From positions 1 to 64,000 of the forward strand of contig SCNI01000017.1 of assembly GCA_005502775.1 (NCBI GenBank): a stretch of 64,000 nucleotides of DNA, read 5' to 3'. Below the pieces are notes generated by a model. That model did not search any database and was not told where the DNA came from. It saw only the letters and a program-made list of their open reading frames with translations. Source of the DNA: Microbacteriaceae bacterium 3FA27C10 (lineage in GTDB: Bacteria > Actinomycetota > Actinomycetes > Actinomycetales > Microbacteriaceae). Below, one piece after another: positions 16,209 through 23,578 of this stretch; positions within the stretch are counted from its first letter, which is position 1, and every line of letters begins with the position of its first letter. A program made the translations under genes and the position numbers.

Positions 16209-16450
16209 GTGCGCTCCCCTCTTGTGGCGACGGCCTGCTGCATGTATTTCACTGAGGCGCGCGGGATCCAGACGTGCCCGTCGGCGGCGGTGCGCACGCC
16301 GCTTGGCGCGAGCTCGGCGGCGTCGGCGAGCACCAGGTGCTCGCGGTCGGCGTCGTAGAGCACGCCCTCGAAGGCGTCGTCGGTGATCAGGGTGACGAGG
16401 TAGCGGGTGCGGATCGCTTTCCGGAGGAGGCGGTCTGCTCGGCTCAACAT
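16205..16450 (-). CDS. Small Sm-like protein between terminase and portal
   Basis: The 81-residue product has a basic N-terminal helix (MLSRADRLLRKAIRTRY). Alternating strands follow (LVTLITDDAFEGVLYDADREHLVLADA) and a final strand-turn (VWIPRASVKYMQQ). The order helix plus five short strands, with the G-V-L-Y-D-A-D turn, resembles the Sm/LSm fold. That would suggest RNA or nucleic-acid binding, but this is a fold guess only. The ATG at 16450 lies nine bases after GGAGG; a GTG at 16456 is an alternative. The gene is coupled to the portal start. Confidence 0.7.
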   Translation of the reverse strand: MLSRADRLLRKAIRTRYLVTLITDDAFEGVLYDADREHLVLADAAELAPSGVRTAADGHVWIPRASVKYMQQAVATRGERT

Positions 16451-16470
16451 GGACACGGTCCTCCGTTGGG

Positions 16471-18126
16471 TCAGATCGATCTGAGGCCGTGCTCCTCGTA
16501 GATCGAGGGACGGTTGTGCTGCGCGTGTGTCTTGAGCAGCCACACGACGCCGGCGGCGCCGACCAGCGGTGCGGCATCCTCGGGCGAGCTCTTCCGGTCG
16601 ATGAGCCAGCCGTCACCCGCCGGCTTCGTGTATGCGGTGGACGCCGCGATGTCGAGCGGCGGCTGCGGCAGCGTGGCGAGGTGCCCGGACTGGACCCAGT
16701 CGAAGAGGATCCCGGAGGCGATGCCGAGGTCCTGGCCGGCCCACTCGAGGTAGTCGATCTCTTCTTCGTCGAAGTCGGTGGCGATGGTGGAGATCGGCGC
16801 GCCCTTGGCCTGGAAGGTGAGGGCGTTCGGGCGCTGCTTTCGTTTCGGGTTCTTCCACCACTTCATGAAGGCCTCGGTGCCGGCCAGTCGTGCGGCGAGC
16901 TCGACGTGCGGGCGCCCTTCGGTGTCGTAGAAGCCGATGAGCACGTAGAGCCAGGAGCGGTTGAACGACATGTCCAGGCACATCACCAGCGGCCCGTTCT
17001 GGTCGCGGGTAAACGATCCATTGGGGACCTTGGTGCCGGCCCAGCTGCCTTCGGGGAAGGGCCCGCCGTTGCCGGTGTCGACGAACTGGCAGAGCACCTC
17101 GGTGCGGAAGATCGACTCGGGATCGGAGGATGCGGCCGCAGCGATCGCGGCTTCCTTGATGGTGTGGCCGAGCGAGGGGTTGGCTTCGTACCAGCCGTCC
17201 TTATCCCAGCGGCTACGGCCTTCCTTCGCTGACCATTCGAAGAGCCCGATCGCGCTCTCGTCGACGAACTCGAGCGCGCCGTCTTCGACCGCTTCGGCGT
17301 CGGCCTGGTCGCCGTTGATGAAGGCGAGCGCGACCTTGCGGAGGTGCCGGAGCACGATGGATGCGGCGTCGCCGGCGTTGGAGACGCCGTAGGTCTGCGC
17401 GCGATCGCGCGCCATGGTCGTTTTGGAGATCGCCGCCCAGGCGTCCCAGGTCTGGTGCTCGCGGAGCTCATCGAGGAGCACCAGGTCGCCGGACCAGCCA
17501 CGGCCGCCGCGACGGTTGGACGCCTGGGGCCGGTACCGCTCGCGGGTGTCGAGCTTGATGAACTTCTTGCCGTTGCTCTCGCTGACCTTCTCGATCTCCG
17601 CGGCGAGTTCCGGGATCGCTTCGGCGATGTCGACGACGCGCTGCCACGTCTCCTCGGCAACGTCGAGGTTCTGCGCGGCACCGATGATCATGGGTGCGCC
17701 GTCGGTGAACAGCCGCCACAGGATCAGGATGACCAGGACGGAGGTCTTCCCGTTCTGCCGTGCGACGAGCAGCAGCACCGTGCGGAAGCGGAACACTTTG
17801 TCGGGCCCAGGCAGTAGCTCGAGCGCGTGAATGAGGAACCAGCGCTGCCACGGCAGCAGCGCCGGCGCGAGCTCGAGCAGCTCGGGCTGGCCGAGCTCGT
17901 CGGCGAGCTGGATCAGTCGAGCCCGCACCCACTCCGCGAACTCGATCGCTTCGTAGCCGAGCGAGGTTGAGCGGTTGAGGCGGCGCAGCGGCTTGGTCCA
18001 GAGGCGTGGGACCTCGGAACCGTACCTACGAGCGCCCCCGCTTCGCGGGCCGCTTGATCGACGTGACGACGGCGCCGGCCCCTGGCTTCGCGGGCTCGCT
18101 TTCCGCGCCGTCGACGCTGTCGCCAT
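16471..18126 (-). CDS. Terminase large subunit
   Basis: The 551-residue product has the packaging ATPase motifs LLLVARQNGKTS (Walker A, about residues 119-130) and DLVLLDELREHQ (Walker B). The C-terminal nuclease region includes VMCLDMSFNRSW and IATDFDEEEIDYLEWAGQ. It pumps phage DNA into the prohead and cuts it. The conserved N-terminal segment (RLWTKPLRRLNRSTSLGYEA) requires a start inside the small terminase gene. The ATG at 18126 is the best candidate, with GTGs at 18132 and 18135 as alternatives, giving an overlap of about 100 bases. Confidence 0.95.
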   Translation of the reverse strand: MATASTARKASPRSQGPAPSSRRSSGPRSGGARRYGSEVPRLWTKPLRRLNRSTSLGYEAIEFAEWVRARLIQLADELGQPELLELAPALLPWQRWFLIHALELLPGPDKVFRFRTVLLLVARQNGKTSVLVILILWRLFTDGAPMIIGAAQNLDVAEETWQRVVDIAEAIPELAAEIEKVSESNGKKFIKLDTRERYRPQASNRRGGRGWSGDLVLLDELREHQTWDAWAAISKTTMARDRAQTYGVSNAGDAASIVLRHLRKVALAFINGDQADAEAVEDGALEFVDESAIGLFEWSAKEGRSRWDKDGWYEANPSLGHTIKEAAIAAAASSDPESIFRTEVLCQFVDTGNGGPFPEGSWAGTKVPNGSFTRDQNGPLVMCLDMSFNRSWLYVLIGFYDTEGRPHVELAARLAGTEAFMKWWKNPKRKQRPNALTFQAKGAPISTIATDFDEEEIDYLEWAGQDLGIASGILFDWVQSGHLATLPQPPLDIAASTAYTKPAGDGWLIDRKSSPEDAAPLVGAAGVVWLLKTHAQHNRPSIYEEHGLRSI

Positions 18127-18553
18127 CGTCACCACCGTTCGCGTTCGGGTTCAGTCGCATCGACCGGAGCTCGTGCTGCATCCGAACGGTAGGTGTGCCG
18201 CCGAGTTCGTGCAGGATGCGGGTGAGGAGCTGCCCTAGCGAGGTGAGCTTCGCGGTGGCGCGCTCGTCGTTCTCGACGTCGATGCCGTCGATGAGCTTGG
18301 AGTAGAAGCGGGCCTGGTTCACGGCCGCCTTGTCGGAGTCCTGCAGCCACTTCGACATCGCCGAGAGTGCGAGCTCGGTGGCGTCCACCTGGGTGAGCAG
18401 CAGTGACGGTGGGGGCGGCGGGGCGTCACGCTCCTCGTCACGCTTGGCGCCGGCCGCTTGGGCCGCGGAGGCCGCGTCTCGGAGCTTTTTGTTCGCCCGG
18501 TATCGCGCGGATCTCTCCGCCGCGGGCGTGCGCTCCTTGGGTGGTGTGGTCAT
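18026..18553 (-). CDS. Terminase small subunit
   Basis: The 175-residue product is directly upstream of the large terminase. A basic N-terminal helix (AAERSARYRANKKLRDAASAA) is followed by a proline-rich spacer, an alpha-helical core (DATELALSAMSKWLQDSDKA, then FYSKLIDGIDVENDERATAK) and a disordered tail ending in KRPAKRGRS. Small terminases bind the packaging site and deliver DNA to the large subunit. No clear DNA-binding motif beyond the basic N-terminus was identified. The ATG at 18553 was chosen; a GTG nine codons earlier is possible. Confidence 0.8.
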   Translation of the reverse strand: MTTPPKERTPAAERSARYRANKKLRDAASAAQAAGAKRDEERDAPPPPPSLLLTQVDATELALSAMSKWLQDSDKAAVNQARFYSKLIDGIDVENDERATAKLTSLGQLLTRILHELGGTPTVRMQHELRSMRLNPNANGGDDGDSVDGAESEPAKPGAGAVVTSIKRPAKRGRS

Positions 18554-18582
18554 GATCTCTCGCTGGATCGGGGGCGTGACGG

Positions 18583-18610
18583 CCCCTCGCGTGCGCGCGC
18601 ACGCGAGGGG
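18583..18610. repeat. 28-bp perfect palindrome upstream of small terminase
   Basis: The two 14-base halves, CCCCTCGCGTGCGC and its exact complement, abut with no spacer. The site lies 30 bases before the small terminase start in a 116-base non-coding gap. It could be a terminator of the preceding gene, an operator, or part of the packaging (cos/pac) region. The structure is certain; the role is not. Confidence 0.85.
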
Positions 18611-18669
18611 GAGATAGATCACTGCCGGTGGAGTCGCCTATCAAGGTCGCCGCAGCGATTTCGACTCCC

Positions 18670-18999
18670 CTACCCCTGCAGGGGCCATTCGGGAAGATCG
18701 ACGGTGAGGCCGGCGAGCGAGTGCGTGCTGTCTGCGAGGAACTGAATTCGCCCGCCAGTGACGAAGGAGTGGCACTGCGGCGTGTCCCGGATGTTGTCCG
18801 GCGCGAGCAGCTCGTCGCCCTCGAGGGCATCGTCGACGAACGTGCGGTGTGAGTACACCAGCACGCTCGGCTGAATCGTCGGACGCTCGAGGTCGTCATC
18901 GCACGACCACTGCCCCGGCGCCACGCCGATGACGTGCGCGCTGTCGCATCCCGGACACCAGAACGCGCGGTGTGAGGGCGAACCGACGTGGAGCTTCAT
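18670..18999 (-). CDS. DUF6527-like phage protein
   Basis: The 109-residue product has the layout of the small zinc-ribbon-like DUF6527 family: FWCPGCDSAHVIG near the start, WSCDDDLERPTIQPSVLV in the middle, CHSFVTGGRIQFLADSTHSL and a closing LTVDLPEWPLQG. Its function is unknown, though it is common in phages and integrated elements. The ATG at 18999 shares its A with the upstream stop (TGATG). Confidence 0.75.
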   Translation of the reverse strand: MKLHVGSPSHRAFWCPGCDSAHVIGVAPGQWSCDDDLERPTIQPSVLVYSHRTFVDDALEGDELLAPDNIRDTPQCHSFVTGGRIQFLADSTHSLAGLTVDLPEWPLQG

Positions 19000-19235
19000 C
19001 AAGACTGGAGCTCGAGCTGGTCAGCCGCGGTGCGCAGCGCTTCGATGATGGAGGTGCGGACGGATGCGTTGTCGATCGCGAGGTCGAGCTGCATGTCGAC
19101 GACGCTGCCGTTGCCCTGCGAGGCACTGACCTCGCCCTTGATCGGGATCGACATGGTGCCGACGCTGACCGGCTGGCCCGTGCCGAGTCTGACGAGCAGC
19201 TCACCCGTGATCGTTCCTAGCTGCTGAGCGGCCAT
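18999..19235 (-). CDS. Small hypothetical phage protein
   Basis: The 78-residue product (MAAQQLGTITGELLVRLG..., VDMQLDLAIDNASVRTSIIEAL...) is mostly beta-strand with a C-terminal helix. No family was recognised. The ATG at 19235 follows GAGGAA at good spacing; an ATG at 19244 is too close to that site. It lies between the HNH nuclease gene and the DUF6527-like gene. Confidence 0.6.
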   Translation of the reverse strand: MAAQQLGTITGELLVRLGTGQPVSVGTMSIPIKGEVSASQGNGSVVDMQLDLAIDNASVRTSIIEALRTAADQLELQS

Positions 19236-19237
19236 GA

Positions 19238-19513
19238 TCACCATTCCTCCGAGGTCTCGCCGATGTACGGCAGTGGCGGGCCGTCGCCCTTGATCTTGTT
19301 GCACTTCGCGTGTGCGGCGTAGTGGTTGGCTGGGTCGTGCTCGAGCTCGGGGAACGCCTTGCGTGACTGCTTGTGCTCGAGCTGGAAGTGCATCGGGTGA
19401 TCGCGGTCGAGCGTGTAGTCGATCGCTTCGCCGCAGATGTAGCAGGGCAGGCCGAGTTGCTTGAGCGCATCGCGGTCGTCGCGGTGGCGCTTGGAGTGAA
19501 CGCCGCTAGACAC
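19238..19513 (-). CDS. HNH endonuclease
   Basis: The 91-residue product has a zinc-binding CYICG near the middle, FQLEHKQSRKAFPELEHDP (the beta-hairpin His region) and NHYAAHAKCNKIKGDG (Asn and final His/Cys), the order of HNH nucleases. Phages of this type often encode an HNH protein next to the terminase genes, where it is required for efficient cutting at the packaging site. The GTG at 19513 was chosen because it overlaps the stop of the 33-residue gene just upstream. Confidence 0.85.
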   Translation of the reverse strand: MSSGVHSKRHRDDRDALKQLGLPCYICGEAIDYTLDRDHPMHFQLEHKQSRKAFPELEHDPANHYAAHAKCNKIKGDGPPLPYIGETSEEW

Positions 19514-19607
19514 CGGTGCGCGGCGTCTGGTGCTTGCTCTCGCACCCTCGTGCGAGCGACGGCACGACGAACGATGAACCGCAGGTGCAGCACTTGTAAG
19601 GATCCAT
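19506..19607 (-). CDS. 33-residue zinc-finger-like mini-protein
   Basis: A short frame opens at the ATG at 19607 behind a strong GGAGG at six-base spacing. It encodes MDPYKCCTCGSSFVVPSLAR plus 13 more residues with a further cysteine. The CCxC cluster and later Cys/His suggest a metal knuckle. Its stop overlaps the GTG start of the HNH gene, so it is likely translated and coupled. It is the first gene of the late module. Confidence 0.65.
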   Translation of the reverse strand: MDPYKCCTCGSSFVVPSLARGCESKHQTPRTGV

Positions 19608-19623
19608 GGAAACCTCCGTCGAT

Positions 19624-19662
19624 CTGGTTGCTCGGCCGGACCCGATACGGCCGAGCAACCAG
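19624..19662. repeat. 15-bp inverted repeat at the head of the late module
   Basis: Perfect arms at 19624-19638 and 19648-19662 (core GGTTGCTCGGCCG) enclose a nine-base loop. It lies between the early-operon terminator and the first late gene. It may be a regulator binding site for late transcription or a second terminator; there is no T-run. Confidence 0.8.
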
Positions 19663-19747
19663 TCGGTGACGTGCGCCCCCCACGGCGCTCGTCTTCACTC
19701 GGCCGCATCCCTCTACAGCTACGACCGAGGAGCCTGTGATGGCAATG

Positions 19748-19776
19748 AAAAAGCCCCGCCGTGGTGGCGAGGCTTT
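19748..19776 (-). terminator. Rho-independent terminator of the early operon
   Basis: On the minus strand a GC-rich stem (arms 19750-19760 and 19766-19776, one mismatch, loop of five) runs directly into TTTTT. It lies downstream of the last early gene (stop at 19850) and marks the early/late boundary. Confidence 0.85.
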
Positions 19777-19849
19777 CGTTCGGGTGAGCGGCACCCAAAC
19801 TCTAGTGACTAATAGTGCAATGGTTTGTCAAGTATCTCGGCATTGAGTC

Positions 19850-20104
19850 CTAGCGCGGCGTGTCGGCCTTGCTGGCGCGCGAACTCGCGATCCTTGGTCT
19901 CGGCTGGTGTCCAGCCTCCTGTTCGGCCTTCCTGCGGGCGTATGTGGCGCGCACGTCTCCGAAGCGATAGCCGCCTCCACCGCTGCGCCACTTGCTCTCA
20001 CGCGCGAGCTGGTAGGCGCGCCGGCGGCCGACGCCGAGCGCCTCCATGACGACGTCGATCGCGACGAACTGGTCGTCTCCGAGTTCATCGGTGCGTGCGC
20101 TCAC
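19850..20104 (-). CDS. Small helix-turn-helix DNA-binding protein
   Basis: The 84-residue product contains DVVMEALGVGRRRAYQLARESKW at its centre, a helix-turn-helix of the excisionase/MerR-like or replication-regulator type. A basic tail follows (YARRKAEQEAGHQPRPRIAS). The GTG at 20104 overlaps the preceding stop as GTGA. As the last gene before the early terminator it could be a late-gene regulator or an excision factor; neither is proved. Confidence 0.65.
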   Translation of the reverse strand: MSARTDELGDDQFVAIDVVMEALGVGRRRAYQLARESKWRSGGGGYRFGDVRATYARRKAEQEAGHQPRPRIASSRASKADTPR

Positions 20105-20859
20105 GGCAGCAGCTCCATCCATCCGGCGGCGGGCTTGGTGATGACGTGCGTCGGGTTGAGCGAGCACAGGATCTGCGTCGGCTTCGGGCCCTCGTTGCGC
20201 AGGATGCCGTACAGCTGGCCATCGCAGTAGATGGGCCCGTAGTCTGTCTCCTCCACGATCTCGTTGCAGCGGGCGTTGATCGTGATGCGCCGCGACGGGC
20301 TGACCTGCAGCGACCGCGTCATCAGCTGGCGGAGCTCGAGGGCGTCGCCATACCAGGACGGCCCCATGGTGGGATAGCTGCTCAGCCAGTAGGCGTGATG
20401 ACGGGCGATCGCCGCGAGAGCGAGACGGGTCTCGGTGTCACGGGTGAGACCGTGGGAGTGGCCCTCGGGCACCGGCCGCTCGCGCAGGATGGTGCGCACG
20501 AGATAGGCGGTCCAGTCTTTGATCTCGGCGATCGCTTCGGCGGCCATCGGGTTCCACATCGCGCCGACGTCGCCGACGTTGCTGGTCTGCACTCGCTCGC
20601 GCTCTTCGCGGCTCGCTGTGCGCAGCACCGAACGCGTCAGGAGCGGCCACTCGCTCATGATCGTCTGCAGCAGCTTCGGGAAGAGGCGGTGGTGGTACAT
20701 GCACAGATCAGTGTGCGGGACGACAATCCTCGGCTCGAGCACGTCTTCGCCGAACACGGCGTGCAGGATGCGCTCGGCGTCGTCCATCTTGCGTTGGCAT
20801 CCGGGCACCACGCACCAGGTCGTCGCGGTCGGGATGACGAATGCCGGGTAGTCGATCAA
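20101..20859 (-). CDS. Hypothetical phage protein with putative zinc site
   Basis: The 252-residue product starts at a TTG (20859) that overlaps the previous stop as TTGA and lies six bases after AGGAG. The N-terminus has CVVPGCQRKMDDAERI, then VVPHTDLCMYHHRLF, a Cys/His spacing suited to zinc binding. The rest is helical, with a second Cys pair near the C-terminus (ARCNEIV; ILCSLNPTH). No family is recognised and no function is assigned. Confidence 0.65.
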   Translation of the reverse strand: MIDYPAFVIPTATTWCVVPGCQRKMDDAERILHAVFGEDVLEPRIVVPHTDLCMYHHRLFPKLLQTIMSEWPLLTRSVLRTASREERERVQTSNVGDVGAMWNPMAAEAIAEIKDWTAYLVRTILRERPVPEGHSHGLTRDTETRLALAAIARHHAYWLSSYPTMGPSWYGDALELRQLMTRSLQVSPSRRITINARCNEIVEETDYGPIYCDGQLYGILRNEGPKPTQILCSLNPTHVITKPAAGWMELLP

Positions 20860-21170
20860 TTGGTCTCCTGTGCTGCCTGCGGCGAGCGCCGTTTTTGTCT
20901 GATGTGTGCGGCCGATCGGATGATGATTTGTCGGTCTTGCTCGCCGTCGGCGCGGAGGCGTTCGTGCATCTTGGCGAGTCGGCTTCGACCTCGTGCCTTC
21001 GCATACTCGATGCGGTGGTGGAGCCACATGAGCGGGTCGGCGTACTCGAGCGTGATGATGTCGATCGGGTTGAGGACAACGGTCGACCTCGCGTCGTGCA
21101 CGACGACGGTGCCGGCGGGGATGATCGGGCTGATGCGAACGTCCCAGCCGGGCAGTGATGAGAGCTTCAT
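20856..21170 (-). CDS. Hypothetical phage protein
   Basis: The 104-residue product has a beta-rich N-terminal half (VRISPIIPAGTVVVHDARST) and a strongly basic helical C-terminal half (RIEYAKARGRSRLAKMHERL; SAAHIRQKRRSPQAA). The C-terminal half could contact nucleic acid. ATGA overlap fixes the start at 21170. No family match. Confidence 0.6.
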   Translation of the reverse strand: MKLSSLPGWDVRISPIIPAGTVVVHDARSTVVLNPIDIITLEYADPLMWLHHRIEYAKARGRSRLAKMHERLRADGEQDRQIIIRSAAHIRQKRRSPQAAQETN

Positions 21171-21499
21171 GCGGGCGCCAGTTGGTGGTCGAGCGGGACG
21201 TGGATGGTGATGTCGAGCTGCTCGAGGATGTCGCCTTCGTCGAGGTAGCAGAAGCCTGCGTGCTCCGGTGTCGAGAGGTGCCAGCGGAGCCGCGGCTCTT
21301 CGTCCGTGCTGAGTGTGCAGAGTTCGCCCTGGGGGTGGTGGTCGATCGGCTGCAGCGTCTTGAGTGCAATCGCGACGTGATCGGTGCACGCGGCTGAGCA
21401 CGATTCGTCGTCGACGAGGATGTGGAAGTCGGCTGGCTGTGTGCACGATGATTTCTTCGTGACGAAGTGGCAGACGCCCCGCCGCTCCTCGGCGCTCAC
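21167..21499 (-). CDS. Hypothetical phage protein
   Basis: A 110-residue acidic protein with four or five cysteines (VCHFVTKKSSC; DESCSAACTDHV; LCTLST; GFCYLDEG) that could bind metal. The GTG at 21499 is set by overlap with the previous stop. No recognised family. Confidence 0.55.
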   Translation of the reverse strand: MSAEERRGVCHFVTKKSSCTQPADFHILVDDESCSAACTDHVAIALKTLQPIDHHPQGELCTLSTDEEPRLRWHLSTPEHAGFCYLDEGDILEQLDITIHVPLDHQLAPA

Positions 21500-22089
21500 C
21501 GGTCGGCCTCGTCGCGCGCCGCCACGCGAGCGCGGATGTAGTCGATGACCGTGGGCTCGTTGATGCAGGCGCTGCAGAGGTCGGGTTCGACCCAGAAGCA
21601 CGGCTGGCCGACGCGCTCGATGCAATCGGAGCAGTCGTCGTCGGTGCACCCGCAGACACGGCACGTCCTCGGCTCGGGGCCGCTGATCGCGTCGACGAGC
21701 ATCTCCGCAGCATGAGACGCGATCGCGGCGGGGCCGCCGCCTGGGACAGTGAAGCCGCAGGTGCAGATCGCCTCATTCGTGCGGCCACCAGCGTATGCGT
21801 GCTTGCGGAGGACATCGGCGATGCGCTCCACCTGGTCGGCGCGGCTCGCCGGCTCCTCGTCGACGGGGTCCTCGGTGTTCGGGTAGGCCTGTAGCACGTC
21901 GAGGACCACGGCGAGGAACGGGCGGTGCGGTTCCACGTCGACGCCGTAGAACGTCGACACGGCCAGGTCGTAGATCGCCTCGTCGTGGTCGGGCGCGCGG
22001 TAGATCAGGTGCGCGCCCGTCGACGTGAGCTCGAGGTCGCTCACTTGCCACGCTTCGAGCTCCTCGAGCAGCTGCTCACGATCGGTCAT
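21496..22089 (-). CDS. Phage protein with conserved Cys-rich CRVCGC motif
   Basis: The 197-residue protein ends with a Cys-rich segment (TCRVCGCTDDDCSDC, then GQPCFWVEPDLCSACI) spanning roughly residues 140-177. Almost the same pattern recurs in many unrelated phage proteins as a C-terminal module, probably a structural zinc site. A second Cys pair (CTCGFTVPGGGP) lies before it. The N-terminal 100 residues are acidic and helical. No biochemical function is known. Confidence 0.7.
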   Translation of the reverse strand: MTDREQLLEELEAWQVSDLELTSTGAHLIYRAPDHDEAIYDLAVSTFYGVDVEPHRPFLAVVLDVLQAYPNTEDPVDEEPASRADQVERIADVLRKHAYAGGRTNEAICTCGFTVPGGGPAAIASHAAEMLVDAISGPEPRTCRVCGCTDDDCSDCIERVGQPCFWVEPDLCSACINEPTVIDYIRARVAARDEADR

Positions 22090-22259
22090 TTAGGGTCCCT
22101 CCTGATCGGGAGCGGCTGCAGCGCCGGCGGGCGGGCGTTTTTCCGGATCGCGATCACCACGGCGGCGATGATGACGGTGAAGAGCGCGAGGATCAGCAGG
22201 ACCACGAGCACGACGAGGGCCCAGCCGACGATGACGCCGAGGAGGTCGAACGGGTTCAC
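22086..22259 (-). CDS. Small single-pass membrane protein
   Basis: The 57-residue product starts at a GTG (22259) overlapping the upstream stop. It is almost all one hydrophobic helix (VGWALVVLVVLLILALFTVI and onward to about residue 37) followed by a basic/proline-rich tail. Its stop overlaps the next start as ATGA. No family; membrane location is clear from composition. Confidence 0.6.
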   Translation of the reverse strand: MNPFDLLGVIVGWALVVLVVLLILALFTVIIAAVVIAIRKNARPPALQPLPIRRDPK

Positions 22260-22474
22260 TCGGTCACCTCCGCATCTGCCATGCGTCGCTGCTGGGCCTC
22301 GTCGAGCATGGCGATCGCCGACTCGATGTCAGTCACCACCGCGACCTGCTCGTCGATCTCCGCCTGCGCGCGCCGACCACGCGCGACCGTGTCCGCGTTG
22401 ATCTCGCGCAGATGCTCGAGCTCGGCGCGCGCCTCGATGAGCTCCCGGTCCAGAATCTTCGCAACGGCGCTCAC
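22256..22474 (-). CDS. Small coiled-coil protein
   Basis: A 72-residue, nearly all-helical and highly charged protein (LIEARAELEHLREINADTV; VTDIESAIAMLDEAQQRR) with heptad spacing of hydrophobic residues. GTGA overlap sets the start. Unknown function. Confidence 0.55.
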   Translation of the reverse strand: MSAVAKILDRELIEARAELEHLREINADTVARGRRAQAEIDEQVAVVTDIESAIAMLDEAQQRRMADAEVTE

Positions 22475-22818
22475 TCGGCCACCGCCGGCGCGTCGTTGGT
22501 AGCCGCCTCGAGCGTGGGCGGCTCCTCCACGTCGTCGACGTCGATCGGCGGAGTTGCGATCGCCGGAGCGGGTGGGCGCGAGGTGCGGGCGCGGTTGCTC
22601 TTCGGTGTGGGCTCGTCGTAGTCCTGGCCGGCGTACTCGATGTTGGTGGCCGGATGCACCTCGATCGAGGGCTCGTCGCCGTGCTTCACGAGCAAGTGAT
22701 CCCCTCGGCTGCCCGTGATCACTCCGGGCTTCGTGCCGCCGCCGTTCAGCAGCAGGCGCACTCCCCCGCCGCGCTTCGCCGGCACGTGGAACTTCTCGCG
22801 GATCTCTTCCATGGTCAT
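22471..22818 (-). CDS. Hypothetical phage protein
   Basis: The 115-residue product has a compact N-terminal beta region (VRLLLNGGGTKPGVITGSRG, then HLLVKHGDEPSIEVHP) that looks like a small barrel, and a disordered acidic/proline-rich C-terminal half. No family match. ATGA overlap with the preceding gene. Confidence 0.55.
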   Translation of the reverse strand: MTMEEIREKFHVPAKRGGGVRLLLNGGGTKPGVITGSRGDHLLVKHGDEPSIEVHPATNIEYAGQDYDEPTPKSNRARTSRPPAPAIATPPIDVDDVEEPPTLEAATNDAPAVAE

Positions 22819-23165
22819 GATTTCTTCCCTTCGTTGGTGGTGGTGAACGGTGCGATCGTGCGGAAATGCGGTCGAAGCAGAGCGTTCTGTGGGTATGCGG
22901 CTAGCGCCGCGGTGATGATCTGTTCGCTTCGCTCGCAGGCGCGCATGAGGGCGTGCACCTGGTGCCCGAACTTGGTCACTGTGATGAGCCCGGCCTGGTA
23001 TTCCTTCCAGACGGCGAGGTAGGTCGGGTTGCCCTGCAGGGCGTGCTTCCAGAACGGGGTGCGCTCGGGCTCGAAGTGCTGTGCCTGGATGCGCTGTGCT
23101 TCGTCGATGATCGTGAGGGTTGCGGCGTGGCCGCGTTGGGCGGGTGCTGCCTTGGGGGTGCTCAT
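22815..23165 (-). CDS. Hypothetical phage protein
   Basis: A 116-residue mostly helical protein (IIDEAQRIQAQHFEPERTPFW; YLAVWKEYQAGLITVTKFG; ALMRACERSEQIITAALAAY). No family recognised; part of the coupled early operon, overlapping both neighbours by four bases. Confidence 0.55.
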   Translation of the reverse strand: MSTPKAAPAQRGHAATLTIIDEAQRIQAQHFEPERTPFWKHALQGNPTYLAVWKEYQAGLITVTKFGHQVHALMRACERSEQIITAALAAYPQNALLRPHFRTIAPFTTTNEGKKS

Positions 23166-23578
23166 TCGGGGGTCCTTCCGGTGGGGGTGGGTATTGCCGG
23201 GCGAGGGATGGAGGTGGAGTCCGACGTTCCTCCGTGGCCGCTCGTCATTCGGTGTCCGGTGTCGTGCCCGGTCCTGCTGCGGTGGTCCTGACCCCGCTGG
23301 CCCAGCAACGTCGTGGGGATCTCGGGGGCCGGTGTCATGGCTGCCGCGAGCGCCTGGACGAACGCGGTCCCGGCTCGGGTGAAGGCGGTGCCGAGAGCGG
23401 TCATCGCGATCGAGAGGTCTTCTGCGGCGCGGGTGGCTTCGGCGAGCGCGCGCTTCTTGCGTTGGGCTCGGAGCCAGTCCTCGCGCTGCTGGCGGAGTCG
23501 CGGGATGACGAGGATGATCACGGCGACGGATGCGCCGATGAGGATCGAGCCGGCGAGGATGTAGAGCTGCTCGGTCAT
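23162..23578 (-). CDS. Single-pass membrane protein
   Basis: The 138-residue product has an N-terminal membrane helix (residues 4-27, QLYILAGSILIGASVAVIIL), a basic helix after it (RLRQQREDWLRAQRKKRAL), an alanine-rich helix and a disordered Ser/Pro/His-rich tail. This N-out/C-in plan suggests a membrane-anchored cytoplasmic domain. The ATG at 23578 overlaps the upstream stop; longer reading is arginine-rich shadow. Confidence 0.6.
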   Translation of the reverse strand: MTEQLYILAGSILIGASVAVIILVIPRLRQQREDWLRAQRKKRALAEATRAAEDLSIAMTALGTAFTRAGTAFVQALAAAMTPAPEIPTTLLGQRGQDHRSRTGHDTGHRMTSGHGGTSDSTSIPRPAIPTPTGRTPE

